NCBI GenBank assembly: GCA_964410215.1
Contig: CAYPHA010000024.1
Coordinates: 1 to 59,178 of the forward strand
Length of the DNA stretch: 59,178 nt
Reading direction: 5' to 3'
Source: CAYPHA01 sp964410215
Lineage (GTDB): Bacteria > Calditrichota > Calditrichia > Calditrichales > CAYPHA01
The position numbers were made by a program, and so were the translations under genes. The notes beneath the pieces were generated by a model that saw only the letters and a program-made list of their open reading frames with translations, had not been told where the DNA came from and did not search any database. Shown in pieces: positions 9,567-19,000 of the stretch. How positions within the stretch are numbered: the stretch's first letter is position 1; every line of letters starts with the position of its first letter.

Positions 9567-10906
9567 GAGGCTTCCGGATCGATGCCGAAACGCTCCATCA
9601 TGGAATAGAGACGACGCCGGGTAACGCCAAGCAGGCGGGCTGCCCGGCTTTTATTTCCATCCGCCATTGCAAGAGCCTGCAGGATAAACATTTTCTCCAC
9701 TTCTTCCAGATTAATGCCGGATTCAGGAATTTCCCAGCGGCCGGAAGCGGATGGGTCCTCTGTTGGTTTTATATCCGGCAGATCAATACTGTCGACAATA
9801 TCTTCGGACATTATTGCGGCCCGTTCAATCAGATTTTCCAGCTCACGCACATTTCCAGGAAAGGTGTATTCCATCAGTTTACGTTTTACATCGGGTGTTA
9901 TGGTCTTATCCGGATAGTGTTCCATGAAAAACTGGATAAGTTCCGGTATATCCTCTTTCCGGTCTCGCAGCGGCGGAATAAAGACGGGAACGATATTGAT
10001 CCGGTAAAACAGGTCGGAACGGAACAGTTTCTGTTCGATCATGGACTCCAGATCGCGATGGGTGGCTGTTAACAGTCTTACATCAACACGGACCGGCTCT
10101 TTGCCGCCCAGACGGATGATTTCATTATTCTGGAGGACACGAAGCAGCTTCGCCTGTAATTCAAGCGACAAATCGCCGATTTCATCGAGGAACAGTGTTC
10201 CCCTGTCGGCCCGTTCGAACAACCCCGGTTTCTGCTTTATAGCGCCGGTAAAGGCTCCCTTTTCATACCCGAACAGTTCACTTTCCAGCAGTGTCTCCGG
10301 AAGTGCGGCACAGTTTATTGCGATAAACGGACTGTGCTTACGGCTGCCCAGCTCATGAACCGCCCTGGCCACCAGCTCCTTTCCTGTTCCGCTTTCCCCG
10401 CGCACAAGAACGGTTGCATCGGTTTCACTCACCTGCCGGATCAGTTTGAACAACTGGCGCATCTTTTCACTTTTACCGATAATACCGGGAAACACATCCG
10501 GCAACGGGTTTTTCTTTTTCAGAATGCGGTTTTCCTCTGCCAGGGATTTCAATTTAAGGATCCGTTCGATGCGGATATGAAGTTCATCCATTTTGAAAGG
10601 CTTGATCAGATAGTCGTAGGCGCCCATCTTCATTGCCTGCAGTGCTGTTTCCTGGGTGGCGAAGGCGGTCATGAGGATGACAACGGCTTCCGGGTCCTTT
10701 TTACGGGCATACTCCAGAACCTGTAAACCGTCAACCGGAGCCATTTTTAAGTCGGTAATAATCAGGTCATAACGTTTTTTATCCAGTTTCTGCATGGCAT
10801 CGCTGCCACCTGTGGAAATATCAGCCGTGTAAGACTCCAGTTCGAGCGAAGTCTTCAGCAGTTTACACATGCGTTCTTCATTATCGACAACAAGAATATG
10901 TGCCAT
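9563..10906 (-). CDS. NtrC-family sigma-54-dependent response regulator
   Basis: The 447-residue protein has three domains. The receiver (1-120) keeps the acidic pocket VVDNEE, phosphoacceptor D52 in IITDLKM and the conserved K in LIKPF. A sigma-54 AAA+ domain follows with Walker A GESGTGKE near 170, the sigma-54-contacting GAFTGA loop near 215 and Walker B LFLDEIGDL. The C-terminus is a Fis-type helix-turn-helix ending in NKSRAARLLGVTRRRLYSMM. It should open sigma-54 promoters after phosphorylation. No partner kinase is adjacent. It lies three bases after the TPR gene, so the two are co-transcribed. Its stop shares CTAA (9563-9566) with the DUF1015 stop. Confidence 0.93.
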   Translation of the reverse strand: MAHILVVDNEERMCKLLKTSLELESYTADISTGGSDAMQKLDKKRYDLIITDLKMAPVDGLQVLEYARKKDPEAVVILMTAFATQETALQAMKMGAYDYLIKPFKMDELHIRIERILKLKSLAEENRILKKKNPLPDVFPGIIGKSEKMRQLFKLIRQVSETDATVLVRGESGTGKELVARAVHELGSRKHSPFIAINCAALPETLLESELFGYEKGAFTGAIKQKPGLFERADRGTLFLDEIGDLSLELQAKLLRVLQNNEIIRLGGKEPVRVDVRLLTATHRDLESMIEQKLFRSDLFYRINIVPVFIPPLRDRKEDIPELIQFFMEHYPDKTITPDVKRKLMEYTFPGNVRELENLIERAAIMSEDIVDSIDLPDIKPTEDPSASGRWEIPESGINLEEVEKMFILQALAMADGNKSRAARLLGVTRRRLYSMMERFGIDPEAS

Positions 10907-10909
10907 ACC

Positions 10910-12061
10910 CTATCGCAGGATTGCTCTCAACAAGATTAAAAAACCGCTTTTATTGTGTTTCAGCAGGTCGAAGTTTTTCATTGCATCTTCAAAGGAAGGA
11001 TTAATTTTCAGGGATTTTTCAAATTCCGTAATGGCCTTCAGGAAGAATTCCCGGCACTGGATCAGATGAATCACACCCAGTTCATTCCAGAAATCAGCGT
11101 ATTGGTTATGTGAATGTACTTCATTCTTAATGACGTGTTCATAAAATTCCAGATCATTTTTCGTCAATTCGCGTCCACCGTACATGAACTTCAGAAAAAA
11201 GTAATCCATGATCATGCTGTCATCCCTGGTGGAAATGATATCCACCTGAATACGGAGCAAGGCTTCAATAATTTTCTTACGGTTTCCGGCTTCGATGATA
11301 CGGAAGAAATCATTAAACCGGATCTGCCATTCTTCGTTCTGATAGCGATCATGGTTTTTTATTGACGTGAATGTGCGCATTACGCGGGCCGGGACGATTA
11401 CATTTTCTTCATCGGAAGCGTCCTGGAGAGTGGAAAGGAACAGGATAATACCGAGGTTAAAATTCGCTTCCAGATAATCCGGACGGATATCGATGGCTTT
11501 TTGAACATATTGTGTGGCGAGCTGGAAGTGTTCCTCCTGGGCATACACGACGCCCAGGCAGTTGAGTAGGTCGGGATAGGTTGGTTGTTGCTGGTGTGCT
11601 TCTTCGAAAGCCTGCGCCGCTTTCGGGTATTCCCGGAGCATGATGCGGGAAAGACCGAGATATTTGTACGCAGCGATAAAATCCGGTTTCAGATCGATGG
11701 CCCGTGTCAGGTTTTCGGCTGCTTCCTGGTAGAACCCCTTGACAAAAAACAGCTTACCCAGGCGGAAATGCGGCATGTTTTTACGGAGCAGCTTAATTTT
11801 CTCATGCACATAAAACAGGACTTTTATTTCTTCAATCGTTTCGTTGTGCAGTTTTCGGGTCGATTTTTTTACGAATTCCTCTTCCATACCGGGTACTTCC
11901 CTAACCCGGAAATCATAGCCGTTCTGATTACTGAAAAGATACTGCCCTTTTTCAAATACTTCACTGCGAACCAGATTTTTATTGGGGTCATTACCGGTAT
12001 GAACCTGAATTTCTCTCTCGCCGAGGCTAAATACGTCCTTGAAACCGATTCCTTTTTTCAA
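10910..12061 (-). CDS. tetratricopeptide repeat protein
   Basis: A 383-residue cytoplasmic protein with no signal peptide or membrane helix. Residues about 95-210 hold at least three TPR units (for example AAENLTRAIDLKPDFIAAYKYLG and the two after it), and a further unit lies near the C-terminus (AITEFEKSLKINPSFEDAM). The N-terminal 90 residues and the middle part (about 215-310) match nothing I recognise. It is three bases upstream of the NtrC-type regulator in the same direction, so it may be a protein-interaction partner in that signalling path. That link is inferred from position only. Confidence 0.78.
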   Translation of the reverse strand: MKKGIGFKDVFSLGEREIQVHTGNDPNKNLVRSEVFEKGQYLFSNQNGYDFRVREVPGMEEEFVKKSTRKLHNETIEEIKVLFYVHEKIKLLRKNMPHFRLGKLFFVKGFYQEAAENLTRAIDLKPDFIAAYKYLGLSRIMLREYPKAAQAFEEAHQQQPTYPDLLNCLGVVYAQEEHFQLATQYVQKAIDIRPDYLEANFNLGIILFLSTLQDASDEENVIVPARVMRTFTSIKNHDRYQNEEWQIRFNDFFRIIEAGNRKKIIEALLRIQVDIISTRDDSMIMDYFFLKFMYGGRELTKNDLEFYEHVIKNEVHSHNQYADFWNELGVIHLIQCREFFLKAITEFEKSLKINPSFEDAMKNFDLLKHNKSGFLILLRAILR

Positions 12062-12208
12062 AAATCGCTCCTCATTAAATCGGTGATCTGAGAATATAAT
12101 GCAACTTCACACTTTTTTCAATCGAATCAAGGGCATCACCTTAAGAATATATGAAACGATTTGGTGCGGCGACAGATGCAGCTATAAACCTACAAAACCG
12201 TGCGCTGT

Positions 12209-12616
12209 TCAGGCATGTGAGACCTGAGAGCGATTCGATTGCAGTAATTTATCCACTTTTTCCTTCAGGAGTCCGACATCAAACGGTTTTGTGATCATAT
12301 CATCAGTACAATCTGCCAGGTTTTTCTCTGTAACCTTATCGGCAGAAAAGTAGGTGTACATTATAATTATTTTCAAATTGCGATGGCTGGCCTTCAGATG
12401 ATTTATCAGTGAAAGGGCATCCGATCCGGCATATTCCGCTTCAATCAGCAGAAGATCTATACGGTGAAGACGGATTGTATAATCGATATACTCCAGTTCC
12501 TGGCGTGCAATTACCCGGTAATTATCTTCCAGAAAGAGACGCACATTCCGGCTGAAATCTTCATCAGGATCAATAACCAGAATATTCTTTTTGGAAGCAG
12601 TATCATCCTCATTCAT
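12209..12616 (-). CDS. stand-alone receiver domain with Glu at the phosphorylation site
   Basis: A longer frame opens at 12766, but the receiver fold begins at the ATG at 12616, giving 135 residues; no clear ribosome site is seen. The fold is readable: KKNILVIDPDED (first strand), IDLLLIEAEYAG (third strand), IIIMYT with T88, and MITKPF with K110. Aligned to CheY, E59 stands where the phospho-aspartate normally is, and the acidic pair is D16-P17. Glu there often mimics the phosphorylated state, so the protein may be permanently active or phosphorylation-independent. There is no output domain. It sits between the OmpA-like gene and the TPR/NtrC pair. Confidence 0.8.
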   Translation of the reverse strand: MNEDDTASKKNILVIDPDEDFSRNVRLFLEDNYRVIARQELEYIDYTIRLHRIDLLLIEAEYAGSDALSLINHLKASHRNLKIIIMYTYFSADKVTEKNLADCTDDMITKPFDVGLLKEKVDKLLQSNRSQVSHA

Positions 12617-12886
12617 AACAGGGCTGAATTGCAAACGCAATGCCAGAGGGAAACAGTAAGGAAAATCAGTAGACAACCGGTTGAACGGGACACACAAAAA
12701 ACATATCGTAACCTGTTGTTTTTCCTGAAAAATTCCGGCAAGAAAATATACCTGTTCGCAGGACACAGCCGTTCAATATGTCCTGAATTTATTAGAACAG
12801 TGGAAATAACTTCCCACTTTTAGCAGTCACTGAATTGCATTATTCCCAGTTTTGAGAATAAATGCACAGAGGACTGTTTACCTGCC
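12617..12886. other. intergenic region between OmpA-like and receiver genes
   Basis: A 270-bp spacer. The reading frame of the receiver stays open through part of it, but the encoded stretch is Cys/Phe-rich and unlike a protein domain. I see no RNA gene or strong hairpin. Confidence 0.4.
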
Positions 12887-14290
12887 TTATTGATAGGACT
12901 CCAGCGAAATCATTACATCAATACGCCGGTTGAGTGTACGTCCTTCACGCGTTTCGTTAGACGCGATGGGTTTTTCTTCGCCAAATCCGACAAATGAGAT
13001 CTGATTCGGCTCCAGTTCCATATTCGCGATGATATATTCACTGACCGCTTTTGCCCGGTGTTCGGATAATATTTTGTTGGTCCGTGATTCGCCAAGCGCA
13101 TCTGTGTGGCCTTCGATCATGACATGGCCGTTACTAAACTCACGGATTGCGTGCTGTATCTTGGTTAGCAGTGAAAAATATTCCGGTTGAATGATCGCTT
13201 TGCCGGAAGGAAAGTTCAAACCATAGAGACGAATGATCAGCTTATCGCCTTCATAAATCACTTTCCCCTCTTCCGGGGAAAACAAATTCTTGACACGTTC
13301 AATTTTCTTCTGCAGTTCCATTTTCTTTTCAAGTTCCGCCGAATAATTGGCTTCGCGTTCTTTCACTTCTTCCAATTCTTCCTGAAGACGCAGATTTTCC
13401 TGTACAAGGTGCTTTTTTTCTTCTTTTAGATTTTTAATATACGCTTTCAATGTTTTTACCGTCGACTCCATGCCTTCATCAAATTGTGGCTCATGGTTAA
13501 ACAGGGCGCTCATTTCCGTCAGTATTTCCTCGTATTTGAGGATGAGGATTTCCCAGTTTTCCTGTTTACCCGAAATATTTTTTATCGTTTTGGCGAGATA
13601 AGCTGCATGACGGCCCTGATAAGCGGCCTGTGACGCTTTTTTGACAGCTTCTTTCGTAGCATACCGGTCGGTTTCAAGAATCTGGATAGCCTGGGAGAGA
13701 AGATTCTGAGCATCGCTTATGGTATGAAAAGCGTATTTTTCGGCCTCTGCCTCCTTGGCAAGCGCAATCTGTTCCCGGGCATCATTCAGAATGCTGTTTT
13801 TAATAGATAATAATTCCGCCTCCTGAAAGTATCTCGTAGCACGGGCACCATATTGCCTTGCGTCATCGACGTCGTCATCTTCCAGATTTCTGGCTGCCTT
13901 ATAAAGTTCATCTTCTCCCTTTTCCCAATTTTCCGGAGCATAAAGAGGAGCATTTGCCGACAAGGCTGCTTCCCGCGATTCGATTGCTTTGGACAGGGTA
14001 ATTTCTGCAAGTTTAATGATTTCCAGTGCCCGTCGAGCATAATCAGCCGATTCTTCGAGCTTCTCGCGTACCTGTTTGATACTTTTCTTTTTGTCATAAT
14101 CGCTGCTGGCCGATTCAAAATGCCCTATCGCCTTTTTAAAAAATTCAGGTGAAAGCACTTCGCCGTCCTGCGCACGGACCTGATCAAGCAGCTCCGAATA
14201 ATCTGAGAAGAATTTATCTTTGGGTGTGGACTGTCCCAGCAAAAATCCGCAAAACAGAAGCGTAATCAGAAGACTTCTTTTTATAATCAT
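12887..14290 (-). CDS. OmpA-family protein with long coiled coil
   Basis: The ATG at 14290 is preferred over in-frame ATGs at 14302 and 14311 because it follows GAGG at six bases and starts directly with the signal peptide (MIIKRSLLITLLFCGFLLGQ). The mature 447 residues are mostly charged helices, including a coiled coil near 270-340. They end in an OmpA C-terminal peptidoglycan-binding domain (about 355-467) with the GHTDALGESRTN and LSEHRAKAV motifs. Such proteins tether the outer membrane to the cell wall; the N-terminal half resembles DUF4398-like repeats of about 70-90 residues. It lies 38 bp after the MurF-like gene, which suits a shared envelope role. Confidence 0.87.
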   Translation of the reverse strand: MIIKRSLLITLLFCGFLLGQSTPKDKFFSDYSELLDQVRAQDGEVLSPEFFKKAIGHFESASSDYDKKKSIKQVREKLEESADYARRALEIIKLAEITLSKAIESREAALSANAPLYAPENWEKGEDELYKAARNLEDDDVDDARQYGARATRYFQEAELLSIKNSILNDAREQIALAKEAEAEKYAFHTISDAQNLLSQAIQILETDRYATKEAVKKASQAAYQGRHAAYLAKTIKNISGKQENWEILILKYEEILTEMSALFNHEPQFDEGMESTVKTLKAYIKNLKEEKKHLVQENLRLQEELEEVKEREANYSAELEKKMELQKKIERVKNLFSPEEGKVIYEGDKLIIRLYGLNFPSGKAIIQPEYFSLLTKIQHAIREFSNGHVMIEGHTDALGESRTNKILSEHRAKAVSEYIIANMELEPNQISFVGFGEEKPIASNETREGRTLNRRIDVMISLESYQ

Positions 14291-14328
14291 GGCATACCTC
14301 ATTTCAATCAAATAATGAACATTCTTAA

Positions 14329-15477
14329 TTAAACCATCACTTCCTGTTTATCAAGAAGTTTATGAATTCTATGACAGGCAACATTCCCAATACCCTTGAC
14401 GCAGACAATGGATTCTTCATCCGTTATCGATGCCACGGTATCGAGCAGTTCCTCCACATTATTCACGGATACAATTTTTTTATTATTACCCTGGATCAGC
14501 CGTGCGCCCTTTGCAATATACGCGGCGTATTGCCCGACGGTGATAAGACAATCAAATGGTAGAGCGGATAAAAAATAGCCCATATTGAGATGACGATCCT
14601 CGACATTGATGCCGGATTCCGTCATATCCCCGACAACCAGGATCAATCTTTTACCGTGTTTTTTAAAACTGATCAGTGTTCTGGCCGCCTTGCTTACGGA
14701 ACGTGATGTTCCGACATAACTTTCGTCGATGATATAGTGGCTTCCGGATTTGAGCAGTTGGCCTCTTCCTTTGGCGTGCTTGTATTTCGAATGAAATATG
14801 TCGATAATCTCGGGTATCGTAAAGCCCAGATTCACCGCCGCTGCCGTTGCCGCAAGAAAATTATAGACATCGGCGATACTGTAAATCGGTATCGTGATTT
14901 TATACTTCCCGTTCAATATAAAACGTGTGCCTTCCAGCCCCTGCTGTACGATATCTCCGGCATAATAATCCGCATTCTGGCTCAAGCCGTACTTGATGAC
15001 GTTTTTTGTGGAAATGTAGTCTACCAGTGCCGAGCTGAGTTCGTCGTCCTTATTCAAGATAGCCAGCCCGTTCCGGGCCAGGTATTTCACCACTTCGGAT
15101 TTTTCCAGGGCAATCTTCATGACACCACCCAGGTAGCTCAGGTGGGCATCGCCAATATTTGTGACAATACCGATTGTCGGTTTTATCAACCGCAGTATTT
15201 CCGAAAATTTTTTCTCGCGCTCATAATCGAATTCAAACAGGGCAAAATCATATTCCGGATTCAGTTTGTCAAGCGTCCTGATATTATTCAGCCAATTACC
15301 CCGGGAGAACGTGTTGGAAAGAACCTCTCCCTTCGTGGAAAGAATGGTTTGCAGCATGTGTATCGTCGTCGTCTTACCAAGATATCCGGTCACACCGATA
15401 ACCGGTTTGGTAAAAGCCCGGCGTAAAGAGATGTAGCTTTTTTTATCATCAATAGACAGTTTCTTTTGTTCGGTCAA
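14329..15477 (-). CDS. MurF-like Mur ligase family protein lacking the N-terminal UDP-binding domain
   Basis: No ATG lies before the P-loop, so the start is non-ATG. TTG at 15477 has GGAG seven bases upstream and is preferred over TTG 15501, which has none. The 382-residue product starts almost directly with the ATP-binding loop (GYLGKTTT, residues 31-38, with Y-L for the usual T/N-G). Next come the Mur ligase signatures NIGDAHLSYLG with K in ALEKSEV, ILNKDDE, and the C-terminal ligase domain with DESYVG and ILVVGDMTESG. MurF adds D-Ala-D-Ala to the muropeptide, but the roughly 80-residue substrate-binding N-domain is absent, so a different amino-acid ligation is possible. It sits between sufS and the OmpA-like gene. 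Confidence 0.8.
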   Translation of the reverse strand: MTEQKKLSIDDKKSYISLRRAFTKPVIGVTGYLGKTTTIHMLQTILSTKGEVLSNTFSRGNWLNNIRTLDKLNPEYDFALFEFDYEREKKFSEILRLIKPTIGIVTNIGDAHLSYLGGVMKIALEKSEVVKYLARNGLAILNKDDELSSALVDYISTKNVIKYGLSQNADYYAGDIVQQGLEGTRFILNGKYKITIPIYSIADVYNFLAATAAAVNLGFTIPEIIDIFHSKYKHAKGRGQLLKSGSHYIIDESYVGTSRSVSKAARTLISFKKHGKRLILVVGDMTESGINVEDRHLNMGYFLSALPFDCLITVGQYAAYIAKGARLIQGNNKKIVSVNNVEELLDTVASITDEESIVCVKGIGNVACHRIHKLLDKQEVMV

Positions 15478-15573
15478 TACATATCTCCGGGTGCATGACA
15501 AAGTTATAATTTAGATAATGGGCAGGTTTCAATCAACAGATATTTAATTTTGCCGGCAGGATTGCGCATTGTA

Positions 15574-16827
15574 TCAGAAGCTAAAAAACCGCTGCGCCTC
15601 TTTCAGTTGTTCGATAAAATAGTCGATTTCTTCAAAGGTATTGTACAGATAAAAACTGGCCCGGGTGGTTGCCGCGATGTCGAGTTTCCGCATAATCGGT
15701 TGAGCGCAATGATGTCCTGCCCGAACCGCCACACCCTGCTGATCCAGAAAGTGGGCCAGATCATGCGGATGAATGGATCCTATATTGAACGATATGACGC
15801 CGCCGCGTTCCGGAGCCGAACCATAAATCACCATACCATCCAGTTTAGCCATTTCTTCCAGCGCATAGGTGGCCAGTTCCTGTTCATACATGGTAATATT
15901 CTCCATACCGATTTTTCTCAGATAGCGGATTGCTTCTGCAAAACCGGCGGCACCGGCAATGTTTGGTGTACCGGCTTCAAATTTATGGGGAATTTCCGCC
16001 CAGGTGGCATTATCAAGCCAGACCGAACTGATCATATCTCCCCCACCCTGGTAAGGATTCATATTTTCGAGTATCTGGGCTTTGGCATATAACACACCGA
16101 TGCCGGTCGGTCCCAGCATTTTATGCGCGGAAAAAGCAAGAAAATCACAATCAAGGTGTTCGACGTCGATGGGCAGATGCGGAACGCTCTGGGCGGCATC
16201 CAGAAGAACCGGCACGCCCCTGTCATGGGCCATACTGATGATGCGCTTGATGGGATTAATGGTGCCAAATACATTTGACATGTGGATGACGGCAATCAGC
16301 TTCGTTTTATTTGAAAGAATCTTCTCGAATTCGGGAAAATCGAGGGATCCGTCTTCCTTGAAGGGAATGAACCGCAGCGTAGCGCCGACTTCCCGTGCAA
16401 GAATCTGCCAGGGAATCAGGTTACTGTGGTGCTCCATCTCGGTTAGAATGATCTCATCACCCTTCCCGATGAATTTACGTCCCCAGCTGTGTGCAACCAG
16501 GTTTATGGATTCGGTGGTTCCACGGGTAAAGATGACCTGCCGCTCCGATTTGGCACCGATAAAATTTCCGACTTCGCTGCGCGCATTTTCAAACACCCGC
16601 GTCGCACGCTCACCAAGTTCATGAATAGCACGATGCACGTTGGCATTCTGTTTCCTGTAAAACGTATCAACAGCCCGGATGACCGGTTCAGGTTTCTGGG
16701 TCGTTGCACCATTGTCAAAATAAACGAGAGGTTTCCCATGTATTTTTTCTTCGAGAATTGGAAAATCTTTTCTATATGTCCGGGCCGCAAAGGTCTGGTT
16801 CACGACATGTACATCTGCAGATTCCAT
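15574..16827 (-). CDS. sufS: SufS-type cysteine desulfurase
   Basis: The 417-residue PLP enzyme removes sulfur from cysteine for Fe-S cluster assembly. It has the group II (SufS) layout: YFDNGATTQKP at the start, FTRGTTESIN, TEMEHHSNLIPW, DAAQSVPH, the PLP lysine in AFSAHKMLGP near residue 235, and the catalytic Cys in VRAGHHCAQP near 373. It is the last gene of the suf operon, 21 bp after the SufT-like gene, and so comes after sufU rather than before it as in many suf operons. Product and pathway are firm. Confidence 0.95.
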   Translation of the reverse strand: MESADVHVVNQTFAARTYRKDFPILEEKIHGKPLVYFDNGATTQKPEPVIRAVDTFYRKQNANVHRAIHELGERATRVFENARSEVGNFIGAKSERQVIFTRGTTESINLVAHSWGRKFIGKGDEIILTEMEHHSNLIPWQILAREVGATLRFIPFKEDGSLDFPEFEKILSNKTKLIAVIHMSNVFGTINPIKRIISMAHDRGVPVLLDAAQSVPHLPIDVEHLDCDFLAFSAHKMLGPTGIGVLYAKAQILENMNPYQGGGDMISSVWLDNATWAEIPHKFEAGTPNIAGAAGFAEAIRYLRKIGMENITMYEQELATYALEEMAKLDGMVIYGSAPERGGVISFNIGSIHPHDLAHFLDQQGVAVRAGHHCAQPIMRKLDIAATTRASFYLYNTFEEIDYFIEQLKEAQRFFSF

Positions 16828-16848
16828 AACTATCCCATCATTTTCAGG

Positions 16849-17157
16849 TTACAGGTAACCAAGCTGGAGTTTGGCCGCTTCTGACATCATTTCAGGTCCC
16901 CAGGGCGGATCCCAGACGATTTCCACATCGATGTCTTCTACGCCGGGGAGGGCCTTGATTTTCTGTCTCACTTCAGCAGGAAGGGACTGAGCCGCCGGAC
17001 AGTTAGGGGATGTCAGTGTCATCAGTATTTTTACGTCGTTGCCGCTGACAGCAATATCATAAATCAGGCCGAGCTCATAAATATTAACCGGAATTTCCGG
17101 GTCAAAAACGGTTTTTATAATTTCTTCAATCTTTTGTTTTTCTGGTTTGTCACTCAT
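16849..17157 (-). CDS. sufT: SufT-like MIP18/DUF59 Fe-S assembly protein
   Basis: The frame can start at GTG 17169, which shares its first base with the sufU stop, or at ATG 17157; I use the ATG, giving 102 residues. The product is a MIP18 domain with VFDPEIPVNIYELGLIYD, the TSPNCPAAQSLP loop that carries the conserved Cys, and the C-terminal WDPPWGPEMMSEAAK block typical of SufT. Family members act as accessory factors in maturation of Fe-S proteins. Its place between sufU and sufS supports that role. Confidence 0.88.
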   Translation of the reverse strand: MSDKPEKQKIEEIIKTVFDPEIPVNIYELGLIYDIAVSGNDVKILMTLTSPNCPAAQSLPAEVRQKIKALPGVEDIDVEIVWDPPWGPEMMSEAAKLQLGYL

Positions 17158-17168
17158 ATTGTTTCTCA

Positions 17169-17627
17169 CTACGTTTGTTCTGTTGAAGCCGGTTTTTCCC
17201 CGGCACTGATGGCATTATGCAGGGTGTGCCAGGCCAGGGTGGCGCATTTAACACGCATCGGGAACTCGGCGACACCTGCAAATGCAGCAAGTTTTCCCAG
17301 TTCTTTGACAGACGCTGCGTCATCATCTTCTCCGGTTACAACTTTTTTAAACAACTGGAAGAGATGTTCCGCTTCTTCCAGCGATTTTCCCTTGATGACC
17401 GAACTCATAATGGAAGCCGAGGCCTTGGATATGGCACAACCGGAACCGGAAAAGCTGATATCGGAGATCTTTCCCCCTTCTGTTTTAAGGTAGACCGTAT
17501 AATGATCTCCGCACAGCGGATTATCCCCTTCCGCCACCCTGTCCGCATTTTCCATTGTATGAAAATTCCGCGGGGAACGGTTGTGGTCCAGAATCAGTTC
17601 CTGATAAAGATCCCTGAAATCTTCCAT
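17169..17627 (-). CDS. sufU: SufU-type Fe-S assembly protein
   Basis: The 152-residue protein has the SufU ligand set: C39 and D41 in NPLCGD, C64 in GSGCAIS and C128 in RVKCATL. It also has the insertion between the second and third cysteines that separates SufU from the IscU scaffold. In Gram-positive bacteria SufU is a zinc-bound sulfurtransferase that accepts persulfide from SufS and passes it to SufBCD. The start is 14 bp after sufD, and the gene is followed at once by the SufT-like gene. Confidence 0.93.
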   Translation of the reverse strand: MEDFRDLYQELILDHNRSPRNFHTMENADRVAEGDNPLCGDHYTVYLKTEGGKISDISFSGSGCAISKASASIMSSVIKGKSLEEAEHLFQLFKKVVTGEDDDAASVKELGKLAAFAGVAEFPMRVKCATLAWHTLHNAISAGEKPASTEQT

Positions 17628-17641
17628 ATCTCTTTCCGTTT

Positions 17642-18982
17642 CTATTTTACAAAATGTATATCTTCTTCCATGCGCTTCTGAAGCAGCCTTTCCACTTCGC
17701 TTTGAACAGGTGGCAGTGTGATGCCTTCGGTTACCACTTCCACAAAAGCATAGGTAAGAAGATTCTCAGCATGCTCTTTGCTCATCCCTCTGGAACGCAG
17801 ATAAAACACCGCTTCCTCGTCAAGCTGACCAACCGTGGCACCATGGGTACAACGCACATCATCGGCATATATTTCCAGCTGCGGTTTTGTGTCGATTTGA
17901 GCGTCCTCCGATAATAAAATACAGTTGTTCGACTGCAGGGCATCCGTTTTCTGTGCGTCAGGACGAACCATGATTTTACCACTGAAAACGCCCCTGGACT
18001 TTCCATCCAGGATACCACGGTAGAGTTCGTGACTCGTACAGTGGGGCATGGCATGGTCCAGAAACGTATGATTGTCGATGAGCTGGCGTTCATGTCCCAG
18101 GTACAATCCATTAACAACGGTATCGACGCCGGTGCCGTCCAGACGGGCCGCGATGTTGTTACGCACCAGCCGGCCGCCGAATGTCGAAGCCACCGAACGG
18201 AAGCGGCTGTCCCGGGCCTGGGTCAGCACTGTTGAACTGACGTGAAAGCTATTCAGGCTTTCATTCTGTATCTTGTCAAAACTCACTTCCGAATTCGCGG
18301 AAAGGTACAGCTCAGAGACCACATTGGTCAAATAAATATTTTGTCCGGCTGATACATAGTATTCGGCGATGTCGGCTTTACTGTTCTTTCCGGCAACGAT
18401 CATATTTCGCGGGGAAGACACCTGGGGGGCGCCTTCATCCGTGGCAATATACAATAACAGCACCGGTTTGTTCATAACTATATTTTCCGGAATTTCGATA
18501 AAAGCACCGTCCTTAAGAAAAGCCGTATTCAGGGCATAAAAGCTATCTCCTGAAGCAAGCTTCATGCGGGTCAGTTGCTCCGAAATCACGTCCGGTGCCT
18601 GCCTCATCTGGCCAGCGAGGTGTGACAGCACAACCCCCTCCTCCACTTCCTGAACAGAGGACAATCGTTCGGAAAAAATGCCATTCACAAAAACGAGCAG
18701 ATGCCCCTCCCATCCTTCAGGTATAACGGAGGCCATGAATTCCGCCGTTATCATGTCATCCCGTTGCGCAAGTACAGGGCTGAAATCGGTCTGCACCAGC
18801 GGTGCAATATTCGTAAAACGCCATTCTTCATCACGGGTTGTAGGAAAACCGTGCTCGGCAAAATAATCTATTGCCTCTTTACGAGCCGCATAAAAGGGCT
18901 GTTTGGTTTCACCGTTCAAGCTGTTTTCAAAAACAGAGAACGCTTCAATATATTTTTCTAAATGTTTATTATCGTAAGCCAT
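17642..18982 (-). CDS. sufD: SufD subunit of the SufBCD complex
   Basis: The 446-residue protein has the SufB/SufD beta-helix core in its C-terminal half. Family blocks include NNIAARLDGTGVDTVVNGLYLG, the conserved His in DNHTFLDHAMPHCTS, YRGILDGKSRGVFSGKI, and DDVRCTHGATVGQLDEEAVFYLRSRG near the end. SufD pairs with SufB and the SufC ATPase to form the scaffold on which the cluster is built. It follows sufC by 18 bp and precedes sufU by 14 bp. SufD rather than SufB is chosen because of its length, its N-terminal helical region and the real SufB two genes upstream. Confidence 0.94.
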   Translation of the reverse strand: MAYDNKHLEKYIEAFSVFENSLNGETKQPFYAARKEAIDYFAEHGFPTTRDEEWRFTNIAPLVQTDFSPVLAQRDDMITAEFMASVIPEGWEGHLLVFVNGIFSERLSSVQEVEEGVVLSHLAGQMRQAPDVISEQLTRMKLASGDSFYALNTAFLKDGAFIEIPENIVMNKPVLLLYIATDEGAPQVSSPRNMIVAGKNSKADIAEYYVSAGQNIYLTNVVSELYLSANSEVSFDKIQNESLNSFHVSSTVLTQARDSRFRSVASTFGGRLVRNNIAARLDGTGVDTVVNGLYLGHERQLIDNHTFLDHAMPHCTSHELYRGILDGKSRGVFSGKIMVRPDAQKTDALQSNNCILLSEDAQIDTKPQLEIYADDVRCTHGATVGQLDEEAVFYLRSRGMSKEHAENLLTYAFVEVVTEGITLPPVQSEVERLLQKRMEEDIHFVK

Positions 18983-19000
18983 ACCTGAAAAGGCTCCTTT

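Noticed and set aside
14737..15426. 229-codon plus-strand frame over the MurF-like gene
   Set aside because: It is antisense to a gene with clear Mur ligase motifs and has no recognisable domain or ribosome site.
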